Positions 35,890 to 47,034 of a DNA stretch of 64,000 bases are shown piece after piece; the stretch's first letter is position 1; the number at the start of each line of letters is the position of its first letter. Position numbers and translations under genes: made by a program. The notes below the pieces were generated by a model. It was not told where the DNA came from, ran no database searches, and saw nothing but the letters and a program-made list of their open reading frames with translations. The stretch is from Laburnicola sp. R22_1 (lineage: Eukaryota; Ascomycota; Dothideomycetes; Pleosporales; Didymosphaeriaceae): NCBI GenBank assembly GCA_014281115.1, contig JACONQ010000001.1:3906001-3970000 (forward strand), in the 5' to 3' direction.

Positions 35890-36350
35890 TGGAGGGCGGT
35901 GTGGGTTGACTGGGTTTGGTTTTCTGTTTTTTTTTCCTCGTGTCACCTTTGATGGGATGGGTTTTTTCGCGTATGGTTCGAATGTTCTGTTCTCTATTCG
36001 CGGGTCTTTCTACGAGACCATTTTCTTTTACGGGCATGGATCCTTTACGGGCATGGATGAGTTGGGACTTTATGAAAGAGGACTCACCTTTTTACGCTCT
36101 TTTTGTTTACTAAGCAGGGGGCTCTGCCTTTTTTTGTTATGTTATTAGAGATGAAAGCCTTTGTCGTTCGACCCCTAGGTAGTTAATTTAACGCCACATA
36201 AAGGAAAGGCAGCTCTTTTACCGTTGGGAGCATCTTAGCATCAGACACGAATTATTTCATGGGGATGCCCCTAGGTAGATTTAATTTAACGCCACACATG
36301 AAAGATGATGGAGACATTTGCGGACTGGCTGGCTAGCTATCTCCGCCATC
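35890..36350. other. Intergenic with a ~27-bp direct repeat
   Basis: Between the 3' ends of the ABC pseudogene (+) and the secreted-protein gene (-). It holds two near-identical copies of a CCCCTAGGTAG..TTTAACGCCAC segment at about 36172-36200 and 36266-36296. Confidence 0.6.
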
Positions 36351-37100
36351 TCATCCGCGTCGCCAGTCCGCTTCGTTTTCTTTCTGACACACTTCACCCT
36401 GCCACACCTTCAGCGTAACCAGAACAGGATGATGGAAATGGTCCCCTTCTTTCCACACAACGCGCCATCCCCTCCCCTCAAGAGTCTTAACCGCATCCCA
36501 CTCCCCCGGCTTGCCCCTCGGGTTCAACACATCACCCTCACCCCCACCTCCAATGTCCCAGTCTCCCCACGAGCAAGTCACCTCCGGCGGACAGTCCGCT
36601 TGCCCCGGCGTCGTTTCAGACGGCGCATGTATCATCCCCATCGCGATGACGTCCTTGCCTTTTACCTCGTATTGCGAGATCCATGCGTCGTCGGGTTGGA
36701 CACGCAGAGCGTATGCGTTGCATGGCGTGTGGACGAGGGTGAAGAGCACGGGTTGGGTCGGAGGATGGATGGTGATGTTCTCGGTGCTGAGGGCGGCGGG
36801 GAGGGAGAGGGGGTGAGTGCCGTCGAGTGTGGCGGCTGGGAGTGGGACGATGGGCCGGTCGTGGAAGAGGCGGCCTTCTCTGTGGGCGCGGTTAGCTAGG
36901 CAGGAGCGAGTGAGATAGTGAGAGGAAGAGAGAGAGAGAAAGAGGCAAGGCGTGCGGCTGGCTTACTTTGAGGTCACGGTCAAGTAGTAGGTGGTTTGCT
37001 GGCGCGTGGTTTTTGGTAGAGCAAGGCCTTGAGCTGCCGGGGCTGCGAGCACTGTGGCGATGGCTGCGAGGCTGAATGATAGGATGTAAGTGATCCTCAT
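36351..37100 (-). CDS. Secreted protein, 220 residues
   Basis: Two exons, 37100-36967 and 36879-36351, joined across an 87-bp intron with GTAAGC and CACAG ends. The signal peptide is MRITYILSFSLAAIATVLAAPA. The mature part contains NITIHPP, HTPCNAYALRV and CPPEVTCSWGDWDIGG, with four cysteines in all. No catalytic motif or family is recognised, and it could be a fungal wall or apoplast protein. Its upstream region carries a tandem duplication (37247-37440), which may have doubled promoter elements. Confidence 0.75.
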
Positions 37101-38073
37101 GTTGGTCGAGTTGGTGTAGTCGAGTTGGTGTGCTCGAGGGTTGGTGGAAAGTGAAGCTCGGGGAGGATTAGGGTTACGCGTCGGTTGGATGCGGGTGGGA
37201 GTAAAGTAAGAGAGACAGGGACAGGGTCGCACACCGTGTGCGCGTTGAGAATCAGGCGAGAGTGAACACAGAGCTGGATAACGCGCTCGATTAGTATGTT
37301 TACGCCCTGTGCAAGCACGCGTCCGTTGCACTTATCTGAGCACCTATCGTGGTTGATAATCAGGCGAGAGTGAACATAGAGCTGGATAACACGCTCTGTG
37401 CAAGCACGCGTCCGTTGTACTTACCCGAGTACCTATCGTGTATAACCGTCCAGGATGTATTGCAAAGCCTCAGTGTATCTGCGATTTTTGGAGAAGGGCG
37501 AGGGGGATTTGAGGTGGCAGCTGACCAGGTGAGGCAGGTGCGGGCGTGAAGTTCAATACAACTGAAAAAGGTACGACCGAGATCAGAATGGACAAGAGCC
37601 GATAGGAACTGGGCAAGTAAGCACTCAGGCAGCAAACGGTATGACCAGTGTCAAGATAGCCATGAAGGGGTCGCCTAGTCCGATAAATCTAAGTGTGCGC
37701 CATGCCTTTCCTCATCCCTGTGGTCATGCTTCAATCGCGAATGCCACGTTTTGTGACGCATGTTTGGGACAGTCTTCTCACATAGTCCAAATCAGAATCT
37801 ACCTCATTAGTATGCTACAAGGCTGCTCGATGCATGCTCATTCCCAAATGCTACTCGTCCGTAATGCTCGCTCGCGAAGCCAAAATGAACCACCCATGCT
37901 CCTTCCACGCCCCAGGGTACCCAACGTAACCAAATGCCGAGGAAAAATCGGCTTCTCCGACGTGTCTTCAACTCGCTCCTCCCTTACGTCCTCGTTACCA
38001 AGCCAGAACGCCAAGACGTCGCCCTGGTCGACGCGCTGCATGTGTCTAGTTACACAACTCGCGCTAATCCCAA
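37101..38073. promoter_or_regulatory. Intergenic, promoter of secreted-protein gene
   Basis: Contains the tandem duplication at 37247-37440. The rest, up to the end of the CHORD-like gene, has only short ORFs without domains. Confidence 0.45.
37247..37440. repeat. Tandem duplication upstream of secreted-protein gene
   Basis: Two copies in direct order, 37247-37351 and 37355-37440, share long identical stretches (for example AATCAGGCGAGAGTGAACA, AGCTGGATAAC and CAAGCACGCGTCCGTTG). Copy one has about 18 extra bases. Most differences are C/T or G/A transitions. Confidence 0.85.
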
Positions 38074-39048
38074 CTACCCAAGTCTAGGCTTCTTTGAGAT
38101 GTACCTGTCGTCTCCAGGAGCGACGGCAATGTGCCTACCTGTTACACATCCTTCTGAAACCAGAGGTTTTTTGCAGCACTTGTAAACCGGGAGTCTTGTG
38201 TCAGGATCGATCATCTTGCGCATGGGGTGGTAACGGCACGGCGTTCCTCTGTCGAATCGTTGATGACAGTTCCGACAAATGGGCCTATCGAAATTCGGTT
38301 CTGATTTGACGCGGACAGGCTGCTTCGACTGTTTCGACTGTCCAAAGTTCGGTGGCGCGGGACTAAGCGTAGGGGTTCGGTTTGGAATCTTGAGGAGCGT
38401 ATTGGTACGATGAGGCGTCGAGGAAGGGCCGGCGAAGTTGGCACGCGAGTTGTTGGATGAGCGGACGGGTCGATCCCAAAGCAACTCTACATGGTCCGGG
38501 CTACTTGGGCTGTCTGATCCGGTTGAGAAGGTGTCTGCTTCGTTCTTGATCTCAAGCTTCAGGCGCGGAGTGGAGGACGGCATCCGATGGGTGCTCTCGA
38601 TTGACGGCCGCGACGAGCGCTCTGGATCCGTCTTGATGTGCGATAGTCCGGCTCTCTTTTGGTAGTCCTTGATGGTCGCCTTGGCCCAGGTGGAATGTGG
38701 AGCTAGGCCGCGCGCAACCGCCCCAGACAGCGCGGGAGAGGACTTGCAGAGGTCGAGTAGAAGTTCCGACACTTTCTTGGCATCGCAACTGTCGATGATA
38801 TGGCGGAGATGATCGGTGGGAATCGAAGGCGGGGGAGCGCCGGGGTCGGCAGGCTGCGGGCGCGAACTCATGCTGTGCGGTGTCGCTGTCTGCTTTTTCT
38901 CGAAGTGTGTAGGGAGTTTCGTCTGCTGCATTGGGCGACGGCGTGGTTGAGGTTGTGGTTCGGGGGAGGGGGAGGGGGAGAGAGTGAGGTCCACCGTCTC
39001 GATGTCCAGATCAGCTTGGGCGATGCCATGGCTGTGTGAACGCGACAT
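38074..39048 (-). CDS. Ser/Pro-rich protein with CHORD-like zinc domain
   Basis: A single exon of 324 residues if started at MSRSHSHGIAQ; the same frame has an earlier ATG at 39084. The first two thirds are disordered, Ser/Pro/Gln-rich, with PSPSPEPQPQP. The C-terminus has a cysteine/histidine block: CRNCHQRF, then CRYHP, KCC, and GCVTGRH. This spacing resembles one CHORD module (C-x2-C, CxYHP, CC, GC-x2-G-x-H), a zinc fold known from Rar1 and melusin. Typical CHORD proteins have two modules and a CS domain; here there is one module and no CS domain. The basic KKPRLG tail could be a nuclear signal. Function unknown. Confidence 0.7.
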   Translation of the reverse strand: MSRSHSHGIAQADLDIETVDLTLSPSPSPEPQPQPRRRPMQQTKLPTHFEKKQTATPHSMSSRPQPADPGAPPPSIPTDHLRHIIDSCDAKKVSELLLDLCKSSPALSGAVARGLAPHSTWAKATIKDYQKRAGLSHIKTDPERSSRPSIESTHRMPSSTPRLKLEIKNEADTFSTGSDSPSSPDHVELLWDRPVRSSNNSRANFAGPSSTPHRTNTLLKIPNRTPTLSPAPPNFGQSKQSKQPVRVKSEPNFDRPICRNCHQRFDRGTPCRYHPMRKMIDPDTRLPVYKCCKKPLVSEGCVTGRHIAVAPGDDRYISKKPRLG

Positions 39049-41011
39049 GGCGAGCGTGTGCGGTAGTGAAAGGTCCAAAAACAAAACAGGTGAAAGCGAT
39101 TTCGTGAATGCCTACTGGAGTCCTCCGACGTCAGGTGGGGTGGTGCCCACCAGGGCTGGACAGTGTAGGCACACAACAAGCGTGGAGAAGCCGACAAGCC
39201 GACGCGCCAAGGAACGGGTTAGCGCGTCGCGTCCCGCACAAGCGCAGACGCGTCGGAAACACGGTCACGTGCCACGTCCATGCCCCGGCCCCAGGTCCAG
39301 GGCTTTCAATAATTCGTGCGACCTAGACAGCTAACAATACAGTATACAACCCACATTTATAGTTTGGTTAATGTAGCTAGAGGTAACGCCTTATGTAAAG
39401 GAAGCTTAGCAAGAACCAAGACTTCCCGCACGCTGGGTACAAAGGAAGCTTATAGAGGCTCAGGCAGCTACGTTGCTTCCAAGGGCTCCAGGGCTCCCAG
39501 CACCGAGCAGGGACCAACGATCCTCCAGGTGGTTCAAAGCGCCGGACGCACTGACGGCATTATTGGAGCGCCCAGATGGCGCGTTCGAGCGGGCCGCTGT
39601 CACCACCCGAGAGCTTCCTCATGCGTTAGACGGCTTTTGTGGCGTCCATGGTGAATCTCAGGCAACCTGCCACCGCCGCCATTGCCTCGAGAGCCAACTC
39701 CTTTTCTTGCCTCTCAGTGCTCACACAGTGCTCGACGTGCTCACTGCTGCTCACTGCTGCTCACTGCTGCTCACTGCTGCTCATGCTGCTCATGCTGCTC
39801 ATGCTGCTCATGCTGCTCACTGCTGCTCATGCTGCTCACTGCGGCTCACTGCTGCGCACTGCGCACTACCTACTGCTAGCGGCATCTCCATCAACCCATG
39901 TACAGTATAGCGCGCGTACACCAACCCTTGCAGCTTGCGGGCGGTGGCGCCTGGTTTCTCGCACACGTCGCCTCAGGATACGAGCCACGCCCATCAAACC
40001 TTGCAAACTGCGTTGGCGACGCGCTTCATCCTGCTCTCCACAGGTGCCTGTCCGTGAGGACTGTGCGCGTCAGCAGCGTCCATGCCGCCACCCCAGGCCT
40101 CGAGGCTCGCAGGCCGCACGCATCACGTCCTTCGCACATCGTCCCCAGCATTGTGGCCTCGCACCCGACTGGAACGGAGACACTCTGGACCATCCTCGGT
40201 CGGCGGCTGAACGGCGCGATGCCGAGGCTCTCGGACGTCCCTTATGCTGGACTGTGCTCCGACGATGATCACATTTCGAGCACACGAGAACCACCGACAG
40301 CCTTCAGGGGCCAGGGTGGACATTCTGCCGCAAGTGCGCAGGTGCGCAGCTGTGATAGGTGCGTCGCCGTTCCACCCTCCCAGGCCCGGCGAGCAGTGCC
40401 CCGTGGCCGCCTCGAGCCCCATTTCCGCCTTCTTTTCACCTCTGCACTTGTCGCCAGCTCGCTCTCTGCTTGAAAGACGTGAGCGCAGTCACCTTGTCCA
40501 TTGTATCGAACGCGTCCGCGTACTCTAGCTTCGAGCGCCGCTGCGTGCCTGTCGCCAGACCCTGTGAGTATCAAACGCGCTAGGACTCGGCACGCTGTTA
40601 AAATCCTCAGCCTTGCCCCAGACTTGGGTTCAGACCAGGGTCCGGCCTTTTGATGCCGGGGCTCGAGCTGGCATGCGAACACCACGCAATTCAGCTTCTT
40701 CTACGGCCTTTCTAGAAGATTACCATCCCGCGCCCCCGCTGTGCCCTGATGATGTGATATAACAGCCTGGTCGCACCAACAGGAGCCTATAGCCTCTACC
40801 GGAAACCCGTTCATCCACTCCTTCACCCCTATTTCCTGTCACGGCGCGCGCATGCCACTTCAGCCTTTCTGTAGGCCTTGTTGTACTCTTTGATTCACTT
40901 TTTAGTAGCCCCGAGCCGGCTGGCCCATCCAGGCAACCTTTGCAAGGAATGTCAAGCTCCATCGCTCCCGTATACACCCATCGGTAGACCATCATCGTCG
41001 CGCTCGCCAAC
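39049..41011. other. 2-kb intergenic region with minisatellite
   Basis: Between the divergent CHORD-like (-) and C2H2 (+) genes. It carries a CTGCTCA-type repeat at about 39720-39870. ORFs reading through it (39639-40473) are repeat-driven and have no domain. Confidence 0.45.
39735..39868. repeat. CTGCTCA-type minisatellite
   Basis: Imperfect repeats of 9-10 bp units (CTGCTGCTCA / CTGCTCATG). The run is open in all plus frames, giving artificial Leu/Cys/His-rich ORFs. Confidence 0.85.
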
Positions 41012-42970
41012 ATGGATGACAACCTAGATATCCCCGAGGAGTCCATGCGACACATCGAGGCCCTGTTGGCGAGACATCGCCCCGACCTGATCCAGAGGAT
41101 GTTCCAACAGGCTATGGAGAGCCGTACGTCCAGCTTGTCGACCACGCGCGTGAAGTAGCTTACCATTGTAGGACGCAGCTCAGTCGCATCTTCGCACACG
41201 GCCTCCTCGATATCGACCAGCGCCTCGACAGGCTCATCATTTCGCTCATCCGCAGCAGCATCGTTTCGCACGTCTACAACTAGTTCATACCACTCGCGTA
41301 TGTCCATCGCATCCAACCACTCGACATCCACCCTATCCAGTGTAGCTCCTTCGGTGGCCTCATCGTCTTCATCCATATCCTCGCGCTCTCTAGCGACGTC
41401 CAGGCGGACCGAACCGCGTTCTTATCCAGCATCCTTAGACCCTACACGGCCTGCTCTAGATCCGACGCGGCCTCCTGTACCTTCAGTACTCACGCCAACA
41501 TCCGACATGGGCAGCCCAGTCGATACGAAGCAGGAATCGTTTACGCCCACAGACGAAGACATGAGCATCGCATCATTCCAGACGGACAGGGGAGCGAGTC
41601 TATCGGGTGATTCCTTCATGTTTTGCACGTATTGCGCCGAAGCCAAAACCTTGAAAACGTTCAAGGCTAAATCGGATTGGAAGAAACATGAAATGAGGAT
41701 GCATGAAACTGGAGAGGACTGGCCATGCCTAGTGAATGGCTGCAACCGGATTTTCGACCGCCAAAAGGACTTCGTGAAGCATCACCAACGTTATCATTCG
41801 GGGCGACCTTTACCGTCATTAACGGACATAGGTATCCAGTTATTGCCAAGGAGAGTGTTTGGCTGTGGGTTCGATAAATGCAAGGAAGTCAGCATTGGAT
41901 GGGACGACCGGTGCGATCATGTTGCCAAGCACATGAAGAACGGGTCGACTTTTGAGCAATGGAAATACTCGAACGTCATCCGTAACCTTATTCGCCAGGA
42001 GGCGCTTCACGATACATGGAAGGAAATAATCGCTTGTCTGAATGAGCGACTACGAGAAAGTCGTTCTCAGATCAGCTGGTGCCCGGACAACACTCGAATA
42101 TTACGGCAGAAGCTCCAGTGCTGTGACCTGAGGCCTAGTCGAGAGGAAGTTTTGATAACTGCATTAAGCTTACGGTCTGATATTTCTTGTGATCCGAGCG
42201 AGCAGCAACCACCACCAGGATTTGTCGTACCCAGCAGAGACTCAGTTCCCAATGTGGACAAGTTGTCCCGCGAACAACGCATGAATATTCTGATAGGCAA
42301 CCCGAACACTTCAATTTCGCGAAGTCGACTTGCTGCAGTCAATGCTGCGTTGCTTCAAGCAAGTCACGCCTCGCCCAATGCTGCTAATTTCGAGTGCGGC
42401 TCGTCACCCTTCGACGATAGTCCTGATCCCGATACGAGTTCGCGTCCAATAAGCTATATGGACATCGACACCGCAGACAACTATTTAGGCATGTCTCAGC
42501 AACCTTTACCGGATTTACAAATACCTAATCCTGGAGCGCAACCGCCACCTCAAGCTCAATCACAGCCTCCTCTGATTGATACCGAACAAGCGCAAACCCA
42601 TGGCTTTGTGGACGCCAAGTCAACGAATCCATTAGGCTGGTGCTATCCCAGCTACTTTGATGCGGCTCCGCAAATCGAAGAGTCTCCATACTACGAACGC
42701 CCCTCCCTTGGACAGATGATCTCCAAACCATTGCAGAGAATCGGTAGCCGCTTAAGCAGGCACGGGACCCCAGGTGCACGACCAACGTCGCAGCCAGACC
42801 AACAGATGATACCTGCCGGCATGACTCCTGAATTCCATATCCCAAGTCCGGTGCACATGAACAGGGGGTTTCCGCACCAGCAATCAAGTCTGCATACGCA
42901 ACAGTACCGCGGTGCAGACTCGCAACACCACCAACACGAACAACAACTTCTCTTTACGTCACACATTTAA
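41012..42970 (+). CDS. C2H2 zinc-finger protein, probable transcription factor
   Basis: Exons 41012-41123 and 41172-42970 give 636 residues. An N-terminal helix (MDDNLDIPEESMRHIEALLA) is followed by a long Ser/Thr-rich stretch. Three C2H2-like fingers lie at about residues 145-255: CTYCAEAK...HEMRMH, then CLVNGCNRIF...HHQRYH, then CGFDKC...HVAKHM. The rest is Pro/Gln-rich and ends with His/Gln repeats (HHQHEQQ), consistent with a disordered activation region. The finger arrangement is common among filamentous-fungus transcription factors of unknown target. The intron is short and phase-matched (ESRRSSVAS across the join). Confidence 0.8.
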
Positions 42971-45135
42971 TTTCTGTTTTGCACGCATTCCGCGTTGGTA
43001 TTCCAGCATGGCGGGTTCTGGGCATATAGACCTTTCCTTTGTCTTCGTTTCGATTTCTTTTCTTGATACCCGTGCTTTTCGCACACCCGTCTAGAGCATG
43101 TACGATATCGGCACGCCAGCATAGATACTCGCTTCAAACGCGAGAAAGCATATAGACACATCACGACTCTTACGGTGTGTGTCGTCTTCAACTCTGTCCC
43201 GCACTACTCCGTACGCCCTTTTGGCGCGTGCTACGTTTCCTCGTCAGAGTCATCATGAACTTTGAAGTGGCCTAATCACTTGTTGAGGACTAGACTGTAT
43301 CAAGGCAGGCAGCTAACGACGCGTGCGCTTATTGACACTCCGTCTTGATGCTCGTTCGCACTGACTCACCACCCCTACGCTGTTGCAGACTTTCCTAGTC
43401 GCGTACCTTTATCCGGCCCCGTTCGGGCGCCACTACTGTTTGTGACGACCGCTCGGGATCGTGTTCGCTTTTTAAGCCGTGTACGGCCAACTTTTGGCAG
43501 CACCCCCTTGACACTTATGTGTGGGAAGGATTCTTAGTTGTTGCAGCCGCATGGGAAAGACTTTTGCCGGTCCCAACGCACTGAACGGTGCCGCGATCGT
43601 TCCTGCAACTCGTGACGGAAACCGCTAGCAGTGGCTCGCTTATCTTACATCCACGCTATAATGAAATTAAATGAATGGTGAAGGGACGGGTACACCCCTG
43701 TCCACATACATACTGGCACATAGCAGTTTGCTGCACAAGGCCCAGGCATGACTTGCTTGCGCTATTTTTCCCTGGACGAGGAATCGCTTTGTGCATTGAT
43801 ATCGGGAAGGACTTGGTACAAAGTCCTCTTGTTATGATAAGCGGCGTGCTTACACTGCAGTTACTGGGAAGTACGGGTCTCTAGCGCTGCAGCTTGCATG
43901 GGTCGCACGCCATGGTGTGATCTTTGCAAGGGGTGGACCCCCTGCTAAGGGGTTGAGTATCAGACGGCTACATGCTTCCTGGTTGATTGTAGAAGATGGC
44001 GGTACGGTACGCCGCGTACTCGGGAGCACCGAAATGACCTCGCTTGCCCAAAACGCTCTTGAATACCCAATGACTCGGTTACTGATGTTCACGATTCCCG
44101 AACGTGGTGGTACGTACGTTCTCTCGTAGATGTCGATATCCGTGCATTCATTCTATTTTTTGCTCGACTTGCTACCTACCTACCTTGTAGGTTGCTGGGT
44201 GAGCCTGAAAAACGGCTTCTGTTGTCGGCAGCGTGCATGCGTCTTGGCGAGTGCGTTGAGAGCCGGATTTGGGTTGTGTGACGTCTCATTCTTTGCTGGT
44301 CTGGCTAGTGTGGGGAGTCGATGATCTTTGGGAGGTGTTTTGTAGGGAGGACGCGAGTTTTTCATCTTGATATTGGTGTATGGTATCTAGTGGGTTGTGA
44401 CGCCCGCGTGCTAGAAGCGCGTCCAATGGTTTTCGCTCCACTCTGGATGGAATGAGTATAGGCAGGCTGAGGTACCCTTTGTAGATCTTCGGCCAGGAAG
44501 TCCGGGTATTAGGAGGACTTATTCACGAAGATGAAGAGTAGTTGTAACCTGTCGGATGCGTGCCATGTTTTTGATACTTTTGGTTTATCCTTATCTTATG
44601 GGGTTGTCTTTTTTTCTTGCATGGATGGTATGCCTCGACTGTTACATGCGGAAGACTGAACCGTGGTTGGTGAAAATCAGGGGGGTCTGGTATATGCAGG
44701 TGTAGCGCTTATTACCTATGTAGAGATTAGTCTTACACACGTTTTCCTGTGATGCATTTCTATGGAGTTAAGTAAGGGTGCTGCTACTGTACGTAGGTAA
44801 GGATTACCTAGCTATGCATGGGGTGGAGGCATTGTATTTGATATCGCTTGGAGTACTTGAACTCGAACGCGATTGATAATCTTGGCTAGACAGATTTTAC
44901 ACAGTCCTTCTGACACTTATACACACTTGCTTTTGGGTCATTTCCCTCCCTCTACTATAGTTGCTTTGGATAAGTTGAAAGAGGCATTGGTAAGGTTCAC
45001 CAGCTTGGTTGGCGAAATGAAACTTCACGTATTCTCAAGCTAGACCATGTTCTTTGCTCAGAGATAGAGCTCTTAAGCTGAACCACACAAAAGCATAGCA
45101 ATTCTACAGTGAGGTCCCACGCAATTTCCACGCAC
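42971..45135. other. 2.2-kb intergenic region
   Basis: Between the convergent 3' ends of the C2H2 gene (+) and the MFS gene (-). Only short ORFs are present, none with a domain. I found no tRNA-like T-loop or repeat array. Confidence 0.45.
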
Positions 45136-47034
45136 TTAGACCTGCTCAACACGCTCATGACCCTTCTCATGAACCTGGTCGGCGTGTTTCACCGCCTCAA
45201 TCGCATCTTGCTCAAGCCCCATGCTCAGCCCAATCTCGCGCCGAGCCTCAGCGAGCATGATGGCGTCCTCAGCACCAGTTCGGCTCCCAAACACACGGTC
45301 CATTTCTTCCAGCGTTGCGCCCTTCGTCTCAGGAAGTGCGAAAATGACCCAGATAATACCAACGGCAAGGAACCCGGCGAAGAAGATATATGTGCCCCAC
45401 GCCCAATTCTCGAGCATCGGAGGAACGAAGAAAGCGACAGCGAAGTTATTGAGCTGTTCAATGTCAACATACATATGAGGTAAGTGGGAGTATGCGTGCT
45501 TACCCAATTGCTCGATGCGCCGATCGAAGCACCCTTGGCCCGTATAGACAGAGGGAAGATTTCTGACACAAGAGTCCATGACACAGGGCCCCAGGTCGCT
45601 CCGAAAGCGCCGACATAGATCCAGATGAAGGCAACGACAATCCAGCCCTCTGCAGAATGCGCGACCCAGTCGTGTCGGAACTTGGCAACCATCACGCCGG
45701 CGATGACCATGGAGATGAACATGACGATTGAGCCGACGACCAGCATGGGCTTGCGGCCCACCTTGTCGATGATAGCCATGGCCGGCAGCGTGCTGACGAA
45801 GAAGACTACGCCTGTGACGCCTGTTGCGAGGAGAGCTTGAGTGCCGCCAGTCAAGCCGAGAGACAAGAATACGTTACTCGCATAGTAGATGATGGCATCG
45901 ATACCTGTTGGTGATTAACTCATGTGTTTTCCAACCTTCAAGGCCTGATTCATAACATACCCGACCATTGTTGGAAGAACATGACAAGCCACGCGGTGCT
46001 CACTCTCTTGAAGTTATCACAAGTCCGCACAATCTGGTAGTACTGCGCGAACTCGCGAGCCCAGACACTACCAGCTTCCTTTGCCGCTAAATTCGGAAAG
46101 TGCCTCTCAAAATTGCGCTGCTCGAAGAGGGCTTCAGCCTTGATTTCCTTGTATTCCACTTGGATGAGCTCGTGCTCGATGGGGAGTTTACGGAGGTAAG
46201 CAAGCGTCGACAAAGCTTCCTCGTCACGGCCTTTCTTGACCAGCCAACGTGGAGAAAATGGGAGCCACCATATACCACAAGCAAGCATAGCGGCCGGGAT
46301 GCCTTGGATGATGGAAGGAAGTTGCCACGCAAGATTGAGTTGGCCCTCACCGATGCCGCCGATATAGTTCCTGTTGGCGGTGAGAAAATGCCATCTACGA
46401 GACAATAGCCAACTTACGAGCCATATCCAATCCAAAACGACAACATGATTCCCAGAATCGTCGCGAATTGGTAGAACGAGACAATTAAGCCTCGCAGCTC
46501 CGGCGCCGCGATCTCAGCATTATACAGGGGTCCGACACCAGAGAAAGTGCCCACGCCCAACCCTGTGAAAAACCTCCCGGCGTACAGTAGCGCAGGCTTG
46601 TTGTGGCCGGCACCGATATAGAGATACGACCCGAGGACTACCCAGATACAGGCGCTAAACATGGTGTATTTGCGCGAGAAAATCTCACCAAGCACACCAG
46701 CTGACAGCGAACCGAGGATACCTCCGAGTTGGAGGATGGAAGTCAACCATCCAGTTGCAGAGGAGGAGTTGACGACGGATGGGAAGTTATCGATAAAACG
46801 GGTCATGACGAGGGATTGGCCGAGAACACCTTGCTGGTAGCCATACTCAAAACCTCCAAAACTAAGCAAAGTTAGCTTGTATGGCGAGCGAGAGGCTGGG
46901 GCCCTTTACGAAGCGAAGAAGGCGATTGCGAGGAGCTTTGGGTTGTGAAGCAGAGTCCGCCATCTGTTTTTGTACGCGACTTCAGTGCGAATCTGCGCCG
47001 ACGTGACAGAAGCATTGCGCATAGTAGCTTCCAT
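45136..47034 (-). CDS. MFS sugar/quinate-type transporter
   Basis: Five exons: 47034-46910, 46861-46418, 46370-45961, 45904-45504 and 45453-45136, giving 565 residues with phase-matched joins. It belongs to the sugar-porter family of the major facilitator superfamily, with 12 predicted membrane helices. Signatures seen: GGFEYGYQQGVLG in helix 1; GRFFTGLGVGTFSGV with NAEIAAPELRG; PFSPRWLVKKGR after helix 6; FQQWSGIDAIIYYA in helix 7; DKVGRKPML; and PETKGATLEEMD after helix 12. The plasma membrane is the expected location. The GGFEYG start and long loop resemble quinate or hexose permeases; the substrate cannot be decided from sequence. Confidence 0.92.

Noticed and set aside
39639..40473. Two overlapping plus-strand ORFs of about 200 residues
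   Set aside because: They are driven by the CTGCTCA repeat and lack any domain.
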